NCBI GenBank assembly: GCA_017454485.1
Contig: JAFTCX010000054.1
Coordinates: forward strand, 1 to 64,000
Length of the DNA stretch: 64,000 nt
Direction: 5' to 3'
Origin: Clostridia bacterium
Lineage (GTDB): Bacteria > Bacillota > Clostridia > Oscillospirales > Acutalibacteraceae
Numbering within the stretch: position 1 is the stretch's first letter; each line of letters opens with the position of its first letter. The notes beneath the pieces were generated by a model, which saw only the letters and a program-made list of their open reading frames with translations, was not told the DNA's origin and ran no database searches. Of this stretch, positions 21,241-29,129 are shown piece after piece. The position numbers and the translations under genes were made by a program.

Positions 21241-21269
21241 TTGACAAACCCCTGTCCGCCCTGTATAAT
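21241..21269 (+). promoter_or_regulatory. Promoter of the GH31 gene
   Basis: TTGACA (21241-21246), 17 bp, TATAAT (21264-21269): a full consensus promoter 64 bp before the start at 21333. Confidence 0.85.
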
Positions 21270-21332
21270 AGAAAAGATAACAATCATGCAGGCGAACATC
21301 AAAGATATAGAAAAGCGACGGAGGAAGAAACG

Positions 21333-23360
21333 ATGATTACATTTCAAATGAACAACGGTGCGCTGGAGATTCGGCGCGGCGACGAAGTCATCCACAAAAT
21401 CAGCGCGGGCGATTTCTTTTGCGAGGTCGGCACAGCGGACACCTCGTTTTCGATGAACCGCGGCTCGTTCAAAATTTCGGAAGAGGTGCTGGACAAGCGT
21501 GCGCTGTATATCCGCGAGATCAAGATCAAGGAAAACTGGACAACGCTGTATCTCACCGAGGGCCGTGTGCGTCTGCAAACGGAATACGGCGGCGAGCGGC
21601 TAAAGGTTTCTTTCCTCGGCCTTTCCATTTATGACAAGCTCTGGTTCCGCATTCCCGCGCTGCCGTGGGAAGCTGTGTTCGGCACAGGCGAGACGTTCAG
21701 CGAGTTCAATCTGCGCGGTCAGAGCACGACCGTCTGGGTCAGCGAACACATCAACGCCAAGCAGGTTGCAACGAAGCTCGTCAAGAACTTTTTGCACATC
21801 GGCAAGCCCGAGCGGCGCAAGAAGTTTCACAAATATGCGTCCTATTATGTGCAGCCGACGTTTTTGTCGAGCCGCAAGTATTTCTTCCACGCCGACGCAA
21901 CAAGTATTTCCCGCTTTGATTTTACAAACGTGCGCGAGCATCTGATCGAGATCAACGAGCTTTCGCCGCTCTATTTCGGCTTCGGCAAAACCTATGAGGA
22001 TGTGCTCGCCAATCTGACCGATTTGATCGGCCGGCAGCCGACGCTGCCCGATTGGGTCTTTGACGGCGAAATCCTCGGCATTCAGGGCGGCACCGAGATC
22101 ATGGATCAAAAGGTGCACACCGCGCTGGAGCACGGGATGAAGGTCGCCGGCGTCTGGATCCAGGACTGGGAGGGCAGACGCGTCACTGCGGTCGGCAAGC
22201 AGCTTTTCTGGAACTGGGAGTGGGACAAGGAACTTTATCCCGACCTCGACAAGCGCATTGCCCAATACGGCGAAAAGGGCATCCGTGTGCTCGGCTACTG
22301 CAACCCCTTCCTTGCGGTTGAAAAGCCGCTGTATCAGCTCGCCGCGGACAAGGGTTACTGCGTCAAGGACAAGGACGGCGACGATTATCTGGTCACGATT
22401 ACGACATTCCCCGCCGCGATGGTTGATCTGACGAACCCCGACGCTTACAACTGGATCAAAGAGATCATCAAAACGAATATGATCGATTTCGGTCTTGCCG
22501 GCTGGATGGCGGATTTCGGCGAATATCTGCCGACAGACTGCGTGCTGTTTTCCGGCGAGGATCCGGTGTCTGTGCATAACATCTGGCCGACCCTTTGGGC
22601 AAAGGTCAACCGCGAAGCGCTGCAGGAGAGCGGCATGGAGGGCAAGCTCATGTTCTTCACCCGTTCGGGCTATACCGACACTGTGAAGTATTCCACGATG
22701 ATGTGGAACGGCGACAACCATGTGGACTTCACCTTTGACCTCGGTCTGCCGTCGGTCATTCCGGCCATGCTGTCGCTGACGTGCTGCGGCTTCGGCCTGA
22801 GCCATTCCGACATCGGCGGCTACACGACCTTTTTCAATCTCAAGCGCAGCGAAGAGCTGCTGATGCGCTGGCGCGAGATGAACGCGTTTTCGCCCGTTTT
22901 GCGCGGTCATGAGGGCTTGAACCCCGACCTCAACGCGCAGTTTGACGCAAGCGAAGCGGTGCTGCGTCACGGCGCCGCGATGAGCGCCATTCATGCCGCA
23001 CTCAAGCCGTATCTGATGGACGCCGACCGCTACAACCACGAGCACGGCGTCGGCATCGTGCGTCCGCTGTTCTTCTATTACAACGAGCAGCGCGCCTTTT
23101 TGGAAACGCATGAATATCTGCTCGGCCGCGATATCCTTGTTGCGCCCGTCATCACCGAAGGCGCCGTCACGCGCGAGGTGTATCTGCCCGACGACGAATG
23201 GATTCATGCTCCCTCGGGCACAGAATTCCGCGGCGGCACCTATACGGTGAGCGCTCCCATCGGCGCAATTCCGGTGTTCTATCGCAAGAAAGCGGATGCG
23301 TCGGTGCACGAGATGTTTGCGTCCATCACCTTCCCGAAGGAGCGCGAAATCTATGGCTGA
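21333..23360 (+). CDS. yihQ: GH31 glycosidase, sulfoquinovosidase (YihQ) type
   Basis: 675-residue intracellular alpha-glycoside hydrolase, very close in length and motif spacing to E. coli YihQ, which releases sulfoquinovose from its glycosides. Nucleophile Asp394 lies in GWMADFGEYLPTD, acid/base Asp461 in MMWNGDNH. Comparing from memory with YihQ at a constant offset of 11, the sulfonate-pocket residues Gln251 (LGIQGG), Gln277 (WIQDW), Trp293 and Tyr497 (SDIGGYT) are kept, but the residue matching Arg301 is Gln290 (VGKQLFW). No signal peptide. Ribosome binding site GGAGG. Its last 8 bases overlap the DUF4867 gene. Specificity for sulfoquinovosides is therefore likely but not certain. Confidence 0.88.
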   Translation: MITFQMNNGALEIRRGDEVIHKISAGDFFCEVGTADTSFSMNRGSFKISEEVLDKRALYIREIKIKENWTTLYLTEGRVRLQTEYGGERLKVSFLGLSIYDKLWFRIPALPWEAVFGTGETFSEFNLRGQSTTVWVSEHINAKQVATKLVKNFLHIGKPERRKKFHKYASYYVQPTFLSSRKYFFHADATSISRFDFTNVREHLIEINELSPLYFGFGKTYEDVLANLTDLIGRQPTLPDWVFDGEILGIQGGTEIMDQKVHTALEHGMKVAGVWIQDWEGRRVTAVGKQLFWNWEWDKELYPDLDKRIAQYGEKGIRVLGYCNPFLAVEKPLYQLAADKGYCVKDKDGDDYLVTITTFPAAMVDLTNPDAYNWIKEIIKTNMIDFGLAGWMADFGEYLPTDCVLFSGEDPVSVHNIWPTLWAKVNREALQESGMEGKLMFFTRSGYTDTVKYSTMMWNGDNHVDFTFDLGLPSVIPAMLSLTCCGFGLSHSDIGGYTTFFNLKRSEELLMRWREMNAFSPVLRGHEGLNPDLNAQFDASEAVLRHGAAMSAIHAALKPYLMDADRYNHEHGVGIVRPLFFYYNEQRAFLETHEYLLGRDILVAPVITEGAVTREVYLPDDEWIHAPSGTEFRGGTYTVSAPIGAIPVFYRKKADASVHEMFASITFPKEREIYG

Positions 23361-24027
23361 GCTTTTGGAGCGCCTGAACGCGGTCAACGATGTGCCGGTC
23401 GTCAGCGTGCTGGATGAGCGCTTTCGCACCTTCGGCAATGTCCTTTCCGGTTTCGATTTTTCGCCGTTGACGAAGTTCCTGCGTCGGGCGACAGCCATTC
23501 CCGAAAACGGCAATATCTATGTGCCGTCGGTGCCGGAGATGGAGCAGTTGCCCTTTGCCGCAGCGATTGAAACAACGCTGTACGGCGGCATGCCGATCCA
23601 GATCGGCTACTGCAACGGCAGAAACACAACGTACAACGGCTTCGAATACCACAAGGGGAGCGAGCTGAACATTGCCGCAACGGATTGTATGCTTGTGCTC
23701 GGCCACACCTGGCAGATTGAGCAAAACACCTTCACCGTGGGGAATGAAACGGTCTTTTTCGTGCCGAAAGGCACAGCGATCGAACTGTTTCAGACCACGC
23801 TGCACCTGTCGCCCTGCCGTGTGTGTGACGAAGGCTTCAAAGTGGTTGTCGTGCTCCCGCGCGGCACCAACACACCGCTGAAAACACAGCCTGCAACGCG
23901 CGAAGGCGAAGCGCGGCTGCTGCTGCAGACCAACAAATGGGTGCTGTCCCACCCGGAGCGTGAGCCGCTGATGAAACAGGGCGCGTGGCCGGGGCTGGTT
24001 GGAGAGAATAAAGAGCTGCATTATTGA
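23353..24027 (+). CDS. DUF4867 family protein, cupin-like
   Basis: 224-residue soluble protein that I assign to the DUF4867 family (presumed cupin fold). The segment from EYHKGSELNIAATDCMLVLGH (split here only for description) to NETVFFVPKGTAIELFQTTLH reads as a beta-rich metal- or sugar-binding barrel; no catalytic set can be named safely. The start ATGGCTGA overlaps the stop of the GH31 gene, so it is translated together with the glycosidase and probably processes the same sugar. An isomerase role is a guess. A longer in-frame extension into the GH31 gene was rejected. Confidence 0.75.
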   Translation: MAELLERLNAVNDVPVVSVLDERFRTFGNVLSGFDFSPLTKFLRRATAIPENGNIYVPSVPEMEQLPFAAAIETTLYGGMPIQIGYCNGRNTTYNGFEYHKGSELNIAATDCMLVLGHTWQIEQNTFTVGNETVFFVPKGTAIELFQTTLHLSPCRVCDEGFKVVVVLPRGTNTPLKTQPATREGEARLLLQTNKWVLSHPEREPLMKQGAWPGLVGENKELHY

Positions 24028-24034
24028 AATGTTG

Positions 24035-24290
24035 AGTGGATTGAGGAAAAAAGGGCATAAGGGAATCAGGGAATAAGGGAATAAGGGAATAAGGGAATAA
24101 GGGAATAAGGGAATAAGGGAATAAGGTGTTAAGTGTTTTAGAATTCAGGGGGAGAACCCGAAAAACATATTCCGCCTCCTGATTCTTCCATGCACAGTTT
24201 TCATGTGCTAATCAATTCCACATTCCAAATTCCACATTCCACATTGCCCTCAACCCCTTAATCCCTTAATCCCTTCCTGCCCCCCCTGTC
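24035..24290. repeat. Self-complementary 8-bp tandem repeat island
   Basis: From about 24,070 to 24,126 the 8-bp word GGAATAAG is repeated about seven times, preceded by variants (GGGCATAA, GGGAATCA). Then about 24,212-24,285 carries the complementary style: CATTCCACATTCC, CCTCAACCCCTTAATCCC, TTAATCCC. The two arms can pair. There is no gene in the 291-bp gap. GGAGG of the next gene follows. Confidence 0.75.
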
Positions 24291-24318
24291 TACTTTTACT
24301 TTTCCCGGAGGTTTCCCC

Positions 24319-25653
24319 ATGTCTTTTACATCCTGCTACATTCCCATCGGTGTGCCGACGTTCCATCTGGAATCGGCACAGAAAGAATTTGATAAATCCG
24401 TCGCTCTGCTGCGCGGCATCGACGAAAATGTTGCTGTGCCGCAGGAGATGCTCCTTTCGCTCGACAAACTGCGCGCCTTTCTTTCTAAGGTGCAGCCCGA
24501 TCTTGCAATCGTGCAGAACATCACCTTTGCCAACGCCGCATACATGAGCGAGGTGCTGCATACGTTTGATTGTCCCGTGCTGCTCTGGACGCTGCGCGAG
24601 CCGGTCATTGACGGCGGTCGTCTGCGGCTGAACTCGCTCACCGGCGCATATTCCGCCGCCAACATCATGCGTGCGTGCGGCAAGCGGTTTGCCTATGTGT
24701 TCGGCGCACCGCAGGAGGAGACCACAAAGCGCGAGATTGCCGCTGTGATCGCCGCGGCAAAGCTCAAAAAGGACATTGCCGCGCTGCGGCTGCTGCAGAT
24801 CGGCCACACGCCGGAGGGCTTCGGCTTCGGCCGTGGACTGGACAGCGAGATGCTTTCCACGTTCGGCGTGCGGTTGACAAGCATCGAAGCGCGTGAGCTG
24901 ATCGACCGCGCCAAGGGCTATTCCGACGAAGAGATCGCTTCTTACCTTGCCGTGGCAGGGGAGCGCATCCGCGCACTGGATAAAACGCCGGAAAAGAACA
25001 AGCTCGATTTTGCCCGCCTGTTCAAGGCGTATGACACCTATGTGAAGGAAAACGGGATCGGCGCGGTTTCCAGCCGCTGCTGGCCGGACTTTTTCACTTC
25101 GTTCGGCACCCCGGTCTGCGCGGTGCTCGCCATGCTCGGCGACAACGGCGTGCCCGCCGCCTGCGAAGCGGATTCCTACGGTGCGTTGTCGATGTTCATC
25201 GGACAGACGCTCACCGGAAAGCCGACCTTCTTCGGTGACCCCGTTTCGCTCGATGAGGGCGAAAACACCATCACGCTCTGGCACTGCGGCACCGCCGCCT
25301 GCTCGCTTGCCCGCGAGGACACCGGCGCAGTCTGCGACGTGCACTGCAACCGCAAAATCGGTCCCACGCTTGATTTCGGCTGCAAAGCGGAGCCGAAGGT
25401 GACGATCTTCCGCGTCGGCCGTGAGCCAAACGGTTCGTTCCGCTTCTTTATCTGCACGGGTGAAGCGCTGGACAAGCCGAAGCAGTTCAACGGCACATCG
25501 ATCGTTGTCAAAACGAACGCCGCTGCGCGTGAAATTGTGGAAAGCAGCGTCAAAAACGGCTGGGAGCCGCATTTCGTTGTTGCCATGGACGACATTGCCG
25601 CCGAGCTGACCGCGCTTGCGGAAATGTACGGCATTCCGGTGGAAGCTTATTAA
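24319..25653 (+). CDS. L-fucose/L-arabinose isomerase family protein
   Basis: 444-residue cytosolic protein with the fold of the FucI/AraA family (aldose-ketose isomerases). Visible: an N-terminal Rossmann-like part (QPDLAIVQNITFANAAYM near residue 62; LWTLREP near 92), CWPDF near 253 and CEADSYGALSM near 286 with an acidic metal ligand. A late LWHCGTAACSLA region near 322 is where family members place a metal-binding histidine. The exact substrate is not deducible. It follows the GH31/DUF4867 pair after a repeat island, and could isomerise the sugar they release. Ribosome binding site CCGGAGG 8 bp before ATG. Confidence 0.85.
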   Translation: MSFTSCYIPIGVPTFHLESAQKEFDKSVALLRGIDENVAVPQEMLLSLDKLRAFLSKVQPDLAIVQNITFANAAYMSEVLHTFDCPVLLWTLREPVIDGGRLRLNSLTGAYSAANIMRACGKRFAYVFGAPQEETTKREIAAVIAAAKLKKDIAALRLLQIGHTPEGFGFGRGLDSEMLSTFGVRLTSIEARELIDRAKGYSDEEIASYLAVAGERIRALDKTPEKNKLDFARLFKAYDTYVKENGIGAVSSRCWPDFFTSFGTPVCAVLAMLGDNGVPAACEADSYGALSMFIGQTLTGKPTFFGDPVSLDEGENTITLWHCGTAACSLAREDTGAVCDVHCNRKIGPTLDFGCKAEPKVTIFRVGREPNGSFRFFICTGEALDKPKQFNGTSIVVKTNAAAREIVESSVKNGWEPHFVVAMDDIAAELTALAEMYGIPVEAY

Positions 25654-25722
25654 AACAAATGCGGCGAGATTTCTTAATAGTCTTTTATTGACGCAGTTCA
25701 ACCTCCCATGCTATAGTTAGGA

Positions 25723-25829
25723 TATACTACTGATTCACTTGGATGTGCAAATCTTGGCGGCAAATGTCCTGTTGCATCTGACAGAAATTTCTCGCCAATT
25801 CTCATGCACCGAGTGTATCAGCGGGAACC
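25723..25829. mobile_element. Degenerate copy of the GGTACC-ended palindromic element
   Basis: ACTGATTCACTTGGATGTGCAAATCTTGG-like left part and GCACCGAGTGTATCAGCGGGAACC-like right part (described in pieces) match the ends of the 163-bp element, but the centre is shorter: about 107 bp in total. An outer inverted pair GCTATAGTTAGG / CCTAAGCTATAA flanks it. No target duplication is visible. It lies in the leader of the esterase gene. Confidence 0.65.
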
Positions 25830-25856
25830 TAAGCTATAACATCGGGAGGTTTGATT

Positions 25857-26753
25857 ATGCAACGTATTCTTTCCATGATTCTGACAGCCGTTTTGATGGT
25901 TACAACCATGTTTGGCCTTTTGGGTGAACAGTACGACGTTTATGAAGATATTCGCTACGGAGAAGCCGAGCGCAATCTGGTTTCGGTCTATGTGCCGAAG
26001 AATGCCTATGACCGGAAGACAAACGGCTGTGTGCTGATTCTCCACGGCGGCTCCTGGAACGGCGGAAGAAAAGAAGATATGGCGCCGTTTTGCAAAAAGA
26101 TTGCCATGCAGGGTTATATTGCGGCAACGATGAGCTATTCACTCTGTGACAAAGTGAAGATCACCGACGTTACGGTCTATACCATGCTCGACGAAATAAC
26201 GGCCTGTATTCGTGCGCTGAAACAGTTTTCCGACCAAAAGAAGCTGCATATTCAGTCGCTTGCGCTCTCCGGTTATTCGGCCGGCGGTCATCTCAGTATG
26301 CTGTACAGCTATGCGCAGCCGCAGAATGCCGTCATTCCGCTGGTGTTCACCGCAAACAGAGTGGGACCTGCGGATTTAACAACCGCAGCTTGGGGAAAAG
26401 GCGCTTATGCCATGTGCTCCAAACTGCTGGGCCGGGAGTTGACAGAGCAAATGCAAAAAAGCGGCGAAGCCGACCGCCTTTGTAAAAAAATCTCACCGGT
26501 CTATTATGTAACGCCGGCTTCGGTTCCCTCCATTTTTGCCTATGCCGGCAATGACCCGATCGTGACAAAGGGGAACCGCACGGCAATGGTCAATAAGTTT
26601 AAGGAAGTTTTCGGTGAAAACGGCAACGGTTACAACTATATTTTCTATCCGTTGTCCGGGCACGGGCTGCTGCTCGATCCTGTCAGCGAATATCAATATG
26701 ATCAGGCGCTGTTTCGCTATTGCAAAACTTATTTTGGCTACGAGGGCAGATGA
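25857..26753 (+). CDS. Secreted alpha/beta hydrolase (esterase/lipase)
   Basis: 298 residues with an N-terminal hydrophobic segment (MQRILSMILTAVLMVTTMFG) acting as signal or anchor. Alpha/beta-hydrolase marks: oxyanion HGGSWNGG near residue 63, nucleophile elbow GYSAGG near 140, a catalytic Asp in AGNDP near 223 and a His in SGHGLLLD near 265. It resembles the BD-FAE/acetyl-xylan esterase group, so a role in removing acyl groups from glycans is plausible, but the substrate is unproven. ATG at 25857 was chosen from GGGAGG 7 bp upstream. A paralogue lies at 36765-37700. Confidence 0.83.
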   Translation: MQRILSMILTAVLMVTTMFGLLGEQYDVYEDIRYGEAERNLVSVYVPKNAYDRKTNGCVLILHGGSWNGGRKEDMAPFCKKIAMQGYIAATMSYSLCDKVKITDVTVYTMLDEITACIRALKQFSDQKKLHIQSLALSGYSAGGHLSMLYSYAQPQNAVIPLVFTANRVGPADLTTAAWGKGAYAMCSKLLGRELTEQMQKSGEADRLCKKISPVYYVTPASVPSIFAYAGNDPIVTKGNRTAMVNKFKEVFGENGNGYNYIFYPLSGHGLLLDPVSEYQYDQALFRYCKTYFGYEGR

Positions 26754-26775
26754 TCAAGCGCGTGTTGCCGGACGC

Positions 26776-26813
26776 AAAAAACGAACCCATCTTCCATTGG
26801 AAGACGGGTTCGT
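26776..26813 (-). terminator. Terminator of the tRNA-Val gene
   Basis: A near-perfect 15-bp stem (26781-26795 with 26799-26813, one G-U) is followed on the minus strand by TTTTTT. It lies 10 bp past the encoded CCA end of the tRNA and also ends the convergent esterase transcript. Confidence 0.85.
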
Positions 26814-26822
26814 CGTTGTAAA

Positions 26823-26899
<77 letters not shown>

Positions 26900-26996
26900 A
26901 TTTGCGGTTGCGAGCAATAGTTTACACTATTTTTCCCGAAATGTCAATAGTAAAGAGAAAAAATTTGAAAAATTGTTCGTATCCGCATCATACATT

Positions 26997-27767
26997 TCAT
27001 TCCAGATAGCCATGCGCCGTCAGCACATTGCGCACTACGTCGGGATAATCGGTGATGAGGCCCTCTACGCCGAGCTGGGCCATGCGGCAGATGGTTTTGG
27101 GGTTGTTGACGGTCCACACATTGACCGCCATTCCGTTTTCGTGCGCGGCGTCCACAAGCGATTTTGTGACATAAAGAGAGAACGGGTGCAGCGCGTCGGC
27201 GTGCAGCTCTTTCGCAACGGAGAGCATATTGCGGTGGAAAATTTTGAACGTGACCTTGCTGTTCGGGCTGTAAAGAAAGCCGGTCTTTGTCAGCGGATCC
27301 ACTTTTTTTGCCTCGCGCAGCAGCGCAGGGTCGAACGAGGAGATCAGCAGGCGGTCGAACAGACCGAAGTCCTTGACGGCGGCAATCGTGTCGCGCACAA
27401 TGCTCGTTTCATTCTCCTTCGGGCTTTTCAGCTCAATGTTGAGCACCTTGAGGTCGCTGCTTTTCGCCAGCGTGAGGAACTCGTCAAGCGTGGGAATCGG
27501 CGTGCCGGCGAATTTTTTGCTGAAATAGCTGCCGAAGTCATAGGCGCGCAGTTGCTCCAGCGTCATCTGGGCGATGAGCCCCTTGCCGTCGGATGTTTTG
27601 TCAATCGAATAGTTGTGGCAAAGCACAAGCTTGCCGTCCTTTGTAAGGTGGACGTCGGTTTCAAAGCCGTCAGCGCCCTCCTGCAAGCCGCGCTCAAACG
27701 CGGGCAGAGTGTTTTGCGGGGCATAGATGTTGGCGCCGCGGTGGGAGATAATGTTGATTGCAGCCAT
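26997..27767 (-). CDS. Glycerophosphodiester phosphodiesterase
   Basis: 256-residue GDPD-family enzyme hydrolysing glycerophosphodiesters to glycerol-3-phosphate and an alcohol. The core motif ISHRGANIYAPQNTLPAF (residues 6-23) carries the catalytic His and Arg. ETDVHLTKDGKLVLCHN (about 38-54) carries the metal ligands Glu and Asp and the second His, and IELKSP near 113 follows. No signal peptide, so it acts inside the cell. Ribosome binding site AGAGGATTTCA before ATG. It stands alone between a tRNA and the XRE regulator. Confidence 0.93.
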   Translation of the reverse strand: MAAINIISHRGANIYAPQNTLPAFERGLQEGADGFETDVHLTKDGKLVLCHNYSIDKTSDGKGLIAQMTLEQLRAYDFGSYFSKKFAGTPIPTLDEFLTLAKSSDLKVLNIELKSPKENETSIVRDTIAAVKDFGLFDRLLISSFDPALLREAKKVDPLTKTGFLYSPNSKVTFKIFHRNMLSVAKELHADALHPFSLYVTKSLVDAAHENGMAVNVWTVNNPKTICRMAQLGVEGLITDYPDVVRNVLTAHGYLE

Positions 27768-27892
27768 TGAAATCCTCTTTCCCTATAAGATAGTATTACT
27801 ATACACCCGATTTGCGGCAGTTGTCAAGCACTTTGCGACAGAATGGCAAAAAATTCGAGATGTTTTTGTGAAAAATCCCCAAAAAAACAAAG

Positions 27893-27921
27893 TTGACAAA
27901 TTATTTATTATATGATACAAT
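27893..27921 (+). promoter_or_regulatory. Promoter of the XRE regulator
   Basis: TTGACA (27893-27898), 17 bp, TACAAT (27916-27921), 52 bp before the start codon. Confidence 0.75.
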
Positions 27922-27972
27922 CTATACGATAAGTGGGCGATGTATTCAGAATTCAAATAAGGTTGTGAGAAC

Positions 27973-28224
27973 ATGAGAGTTAGAAAACAGTCCTTAGGCA
28001 ATCAGAATATGATCGGTGCAAAAGTTGAAGCCAAGCGGAAGGAACTTGGCTTAAAGCAAGTGGACCTGCTCACCCGGCTGCAGATTCAGGGCGTTGAATT
28101 GTCTTCCTCCGGCCTTTCCAAACTGGAAGGGCAGATTCGGAAGGTCAGCGACTATGAGCTTGTGGCGTTTGCTGACGTGCTCGGCGTCAGCATCAATTGG
28201 CTGATCGGGCGGGAAGACGACTGA
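27973..28224 (+). CDS. XRE-family helix-turn-helix protein
   Basis: 83 residues, essentially one lambda-Cro/C1 type DNA-binding domain: IGAKVEAKRKELGLKQVDLL (split for description) gives helices 1-2, then the recognition helix region SSSGLSKLEGQIRKVSDYEL and VLGVSINWLIGRED at the end. A single-domain repressor of this kind may regulate neighbours or itself; no target site was recognised. Only a weak purine-rich ribosome binding site precedes the ATG. Confidence 0.85.
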   Translation: MRVRKQSLGNQNMIGAKVEAKRKELGLKQVDLLTRLQIQGVELSSSGLSKLEGQIRKVSDYELVAFADVLGVSINWLIGREDD

Positions 28225-28276
28225 AACGGCAGATTTCTTCAGTCGCTGCTTTTTGAAAACGCAGCGCAGGGCGAAA

Positions 28277-28315
28277 GAAGAGATGGCAGTGTAGTTTTGC
28301 CTGCCTTCTTTTTTT
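28277..28315 (+). terminator. Terminator after the XRE gene
   Basis: GAAG..GGCAG (28277-28289) pairs with CTGCC..TTC (28301-28308), then seven T. Some internal mismatch. Confidence 0.6.
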
Positions 28316-28361
28316 GCGCCTTTTTCGTCACAATCCATAATTTTGTCCCCGTATTTTTTAC

Positions 28362-28390
28362 TTGATTTTTGCTTGCGTTATTGATAAAAT
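28362..28390 (+). promoter_or_regulatory. Probable promoter of the TetR-FGGY kinase operon
   Basis: TTGATT (28362-28367), 17 bp, TAAAAT (28385-28390). An overlapping TATAAT at 28390-28395 would have a 22-bp spacer. No clear palindromic TetR operator was found nearby. Confidence 0.45.
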
Positions 28391-28436
28391 ATAATTTGTA
28401 TGAAATCACCGGCGGAAAAGAACGGGAGAGAAAACC

Positions 28437-29129
28437 ATGGCCGATTTTTTTGAGGAGAGCTACCACAAATCCACCTTTGACAACATTCCCGAAGAAAAAC
28501 GAACCAAGATTTTGAGCGTTGCGGTCAACGAATTTGCAACACAGGGCTTTGAAAACGCAAACATCAACACCATCGCAAAAAAAGCGGAGGTCAGTGTCGG
28601 CTCGCTGTATAAATATTTTGATACAAAAACCGATCTGTTCCTCACCTGTGTCGGCCATGAGATCAGCTACCTCGGCCAGCTCCTGGAGGCTGTGACGGCG
28701 GACGAGAGCGACATTATGCTGAAATTTGAAAAGCTGCTGCGCGCCGCGATCACCTTTTCACGCGAGAACGCGATCATCAATATGCTCTATAATGAGTTTA
28801 CCACCGAGAGCAACAGTCTGCTGGGCAAACAGCTTGTGGAAAAAATGGAAGCGATGACGGCAAAGGCGTATAAGAGCGTGATCGTGCAAGGGCAGGTGTC
28901 GGGCGAAGTGCGCGCCGATATCGATCCGGGCATGGCGGCGTTCCTGGTTGACAATCTCCTGATGAATCTGCAGTTCTCTTATTCCTGCACCTATTACCGC
29001 GAGCGCTATAAAATCTATGCGGGCTATGACATCTTTGAAAAGGATGAGTTCGTGATCGAAAACATTCTGCGCTTTGTCAAAGCCGCGCTGAAACCGCAAA
29101 AGTATCCTGAAAGGAAGGATTTATTATGA
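28437..29129 (+). CDS. TetR/AcrR family regulator
   Basis: 230-residue regulator. N-terminal HTH (about residues 18-64) with EEKRTKILSVAVNEFATQGF, INTIAKKAEVSVGSLYKYF; the rest is the helical ligand-binding/dimer domain, as usual for the family. Its stop overlaps the start of the FGGY kinase (ATGA, 29126-29129), so the regulator and the enzyme are translationally coupled. The inducer could be the kinase substrate or product; this is inference. Ribosome binding site GGGAGAG before ATG. Confidence 0.92.
   Translation: MADFFEESYHKSTFDNIPEEKRTKILSVAVNEFATQGFENANINTIAKKAEVSVGSLYKYFDTKTDLFLTCVGHEISYLGQLLEAVTADESDIMLKFEKLLRAAITFSRENAIINMLYNEFTTESNSLLGKQLVEKMEAMTAKAYKSVIVQGQVSGEVRADIDPGMAAFLVDNLLMNLQFSYSCTYYRERYKIYAGYDIFEKDEFVIENILRFVKAALKPQKYPERKDLL

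Noticed and set aside
24060..24126. CRISPR-like appearance of the tandem repeat
   Set aside because: The unit is 8 bp with no spacers; no cas genes are present.
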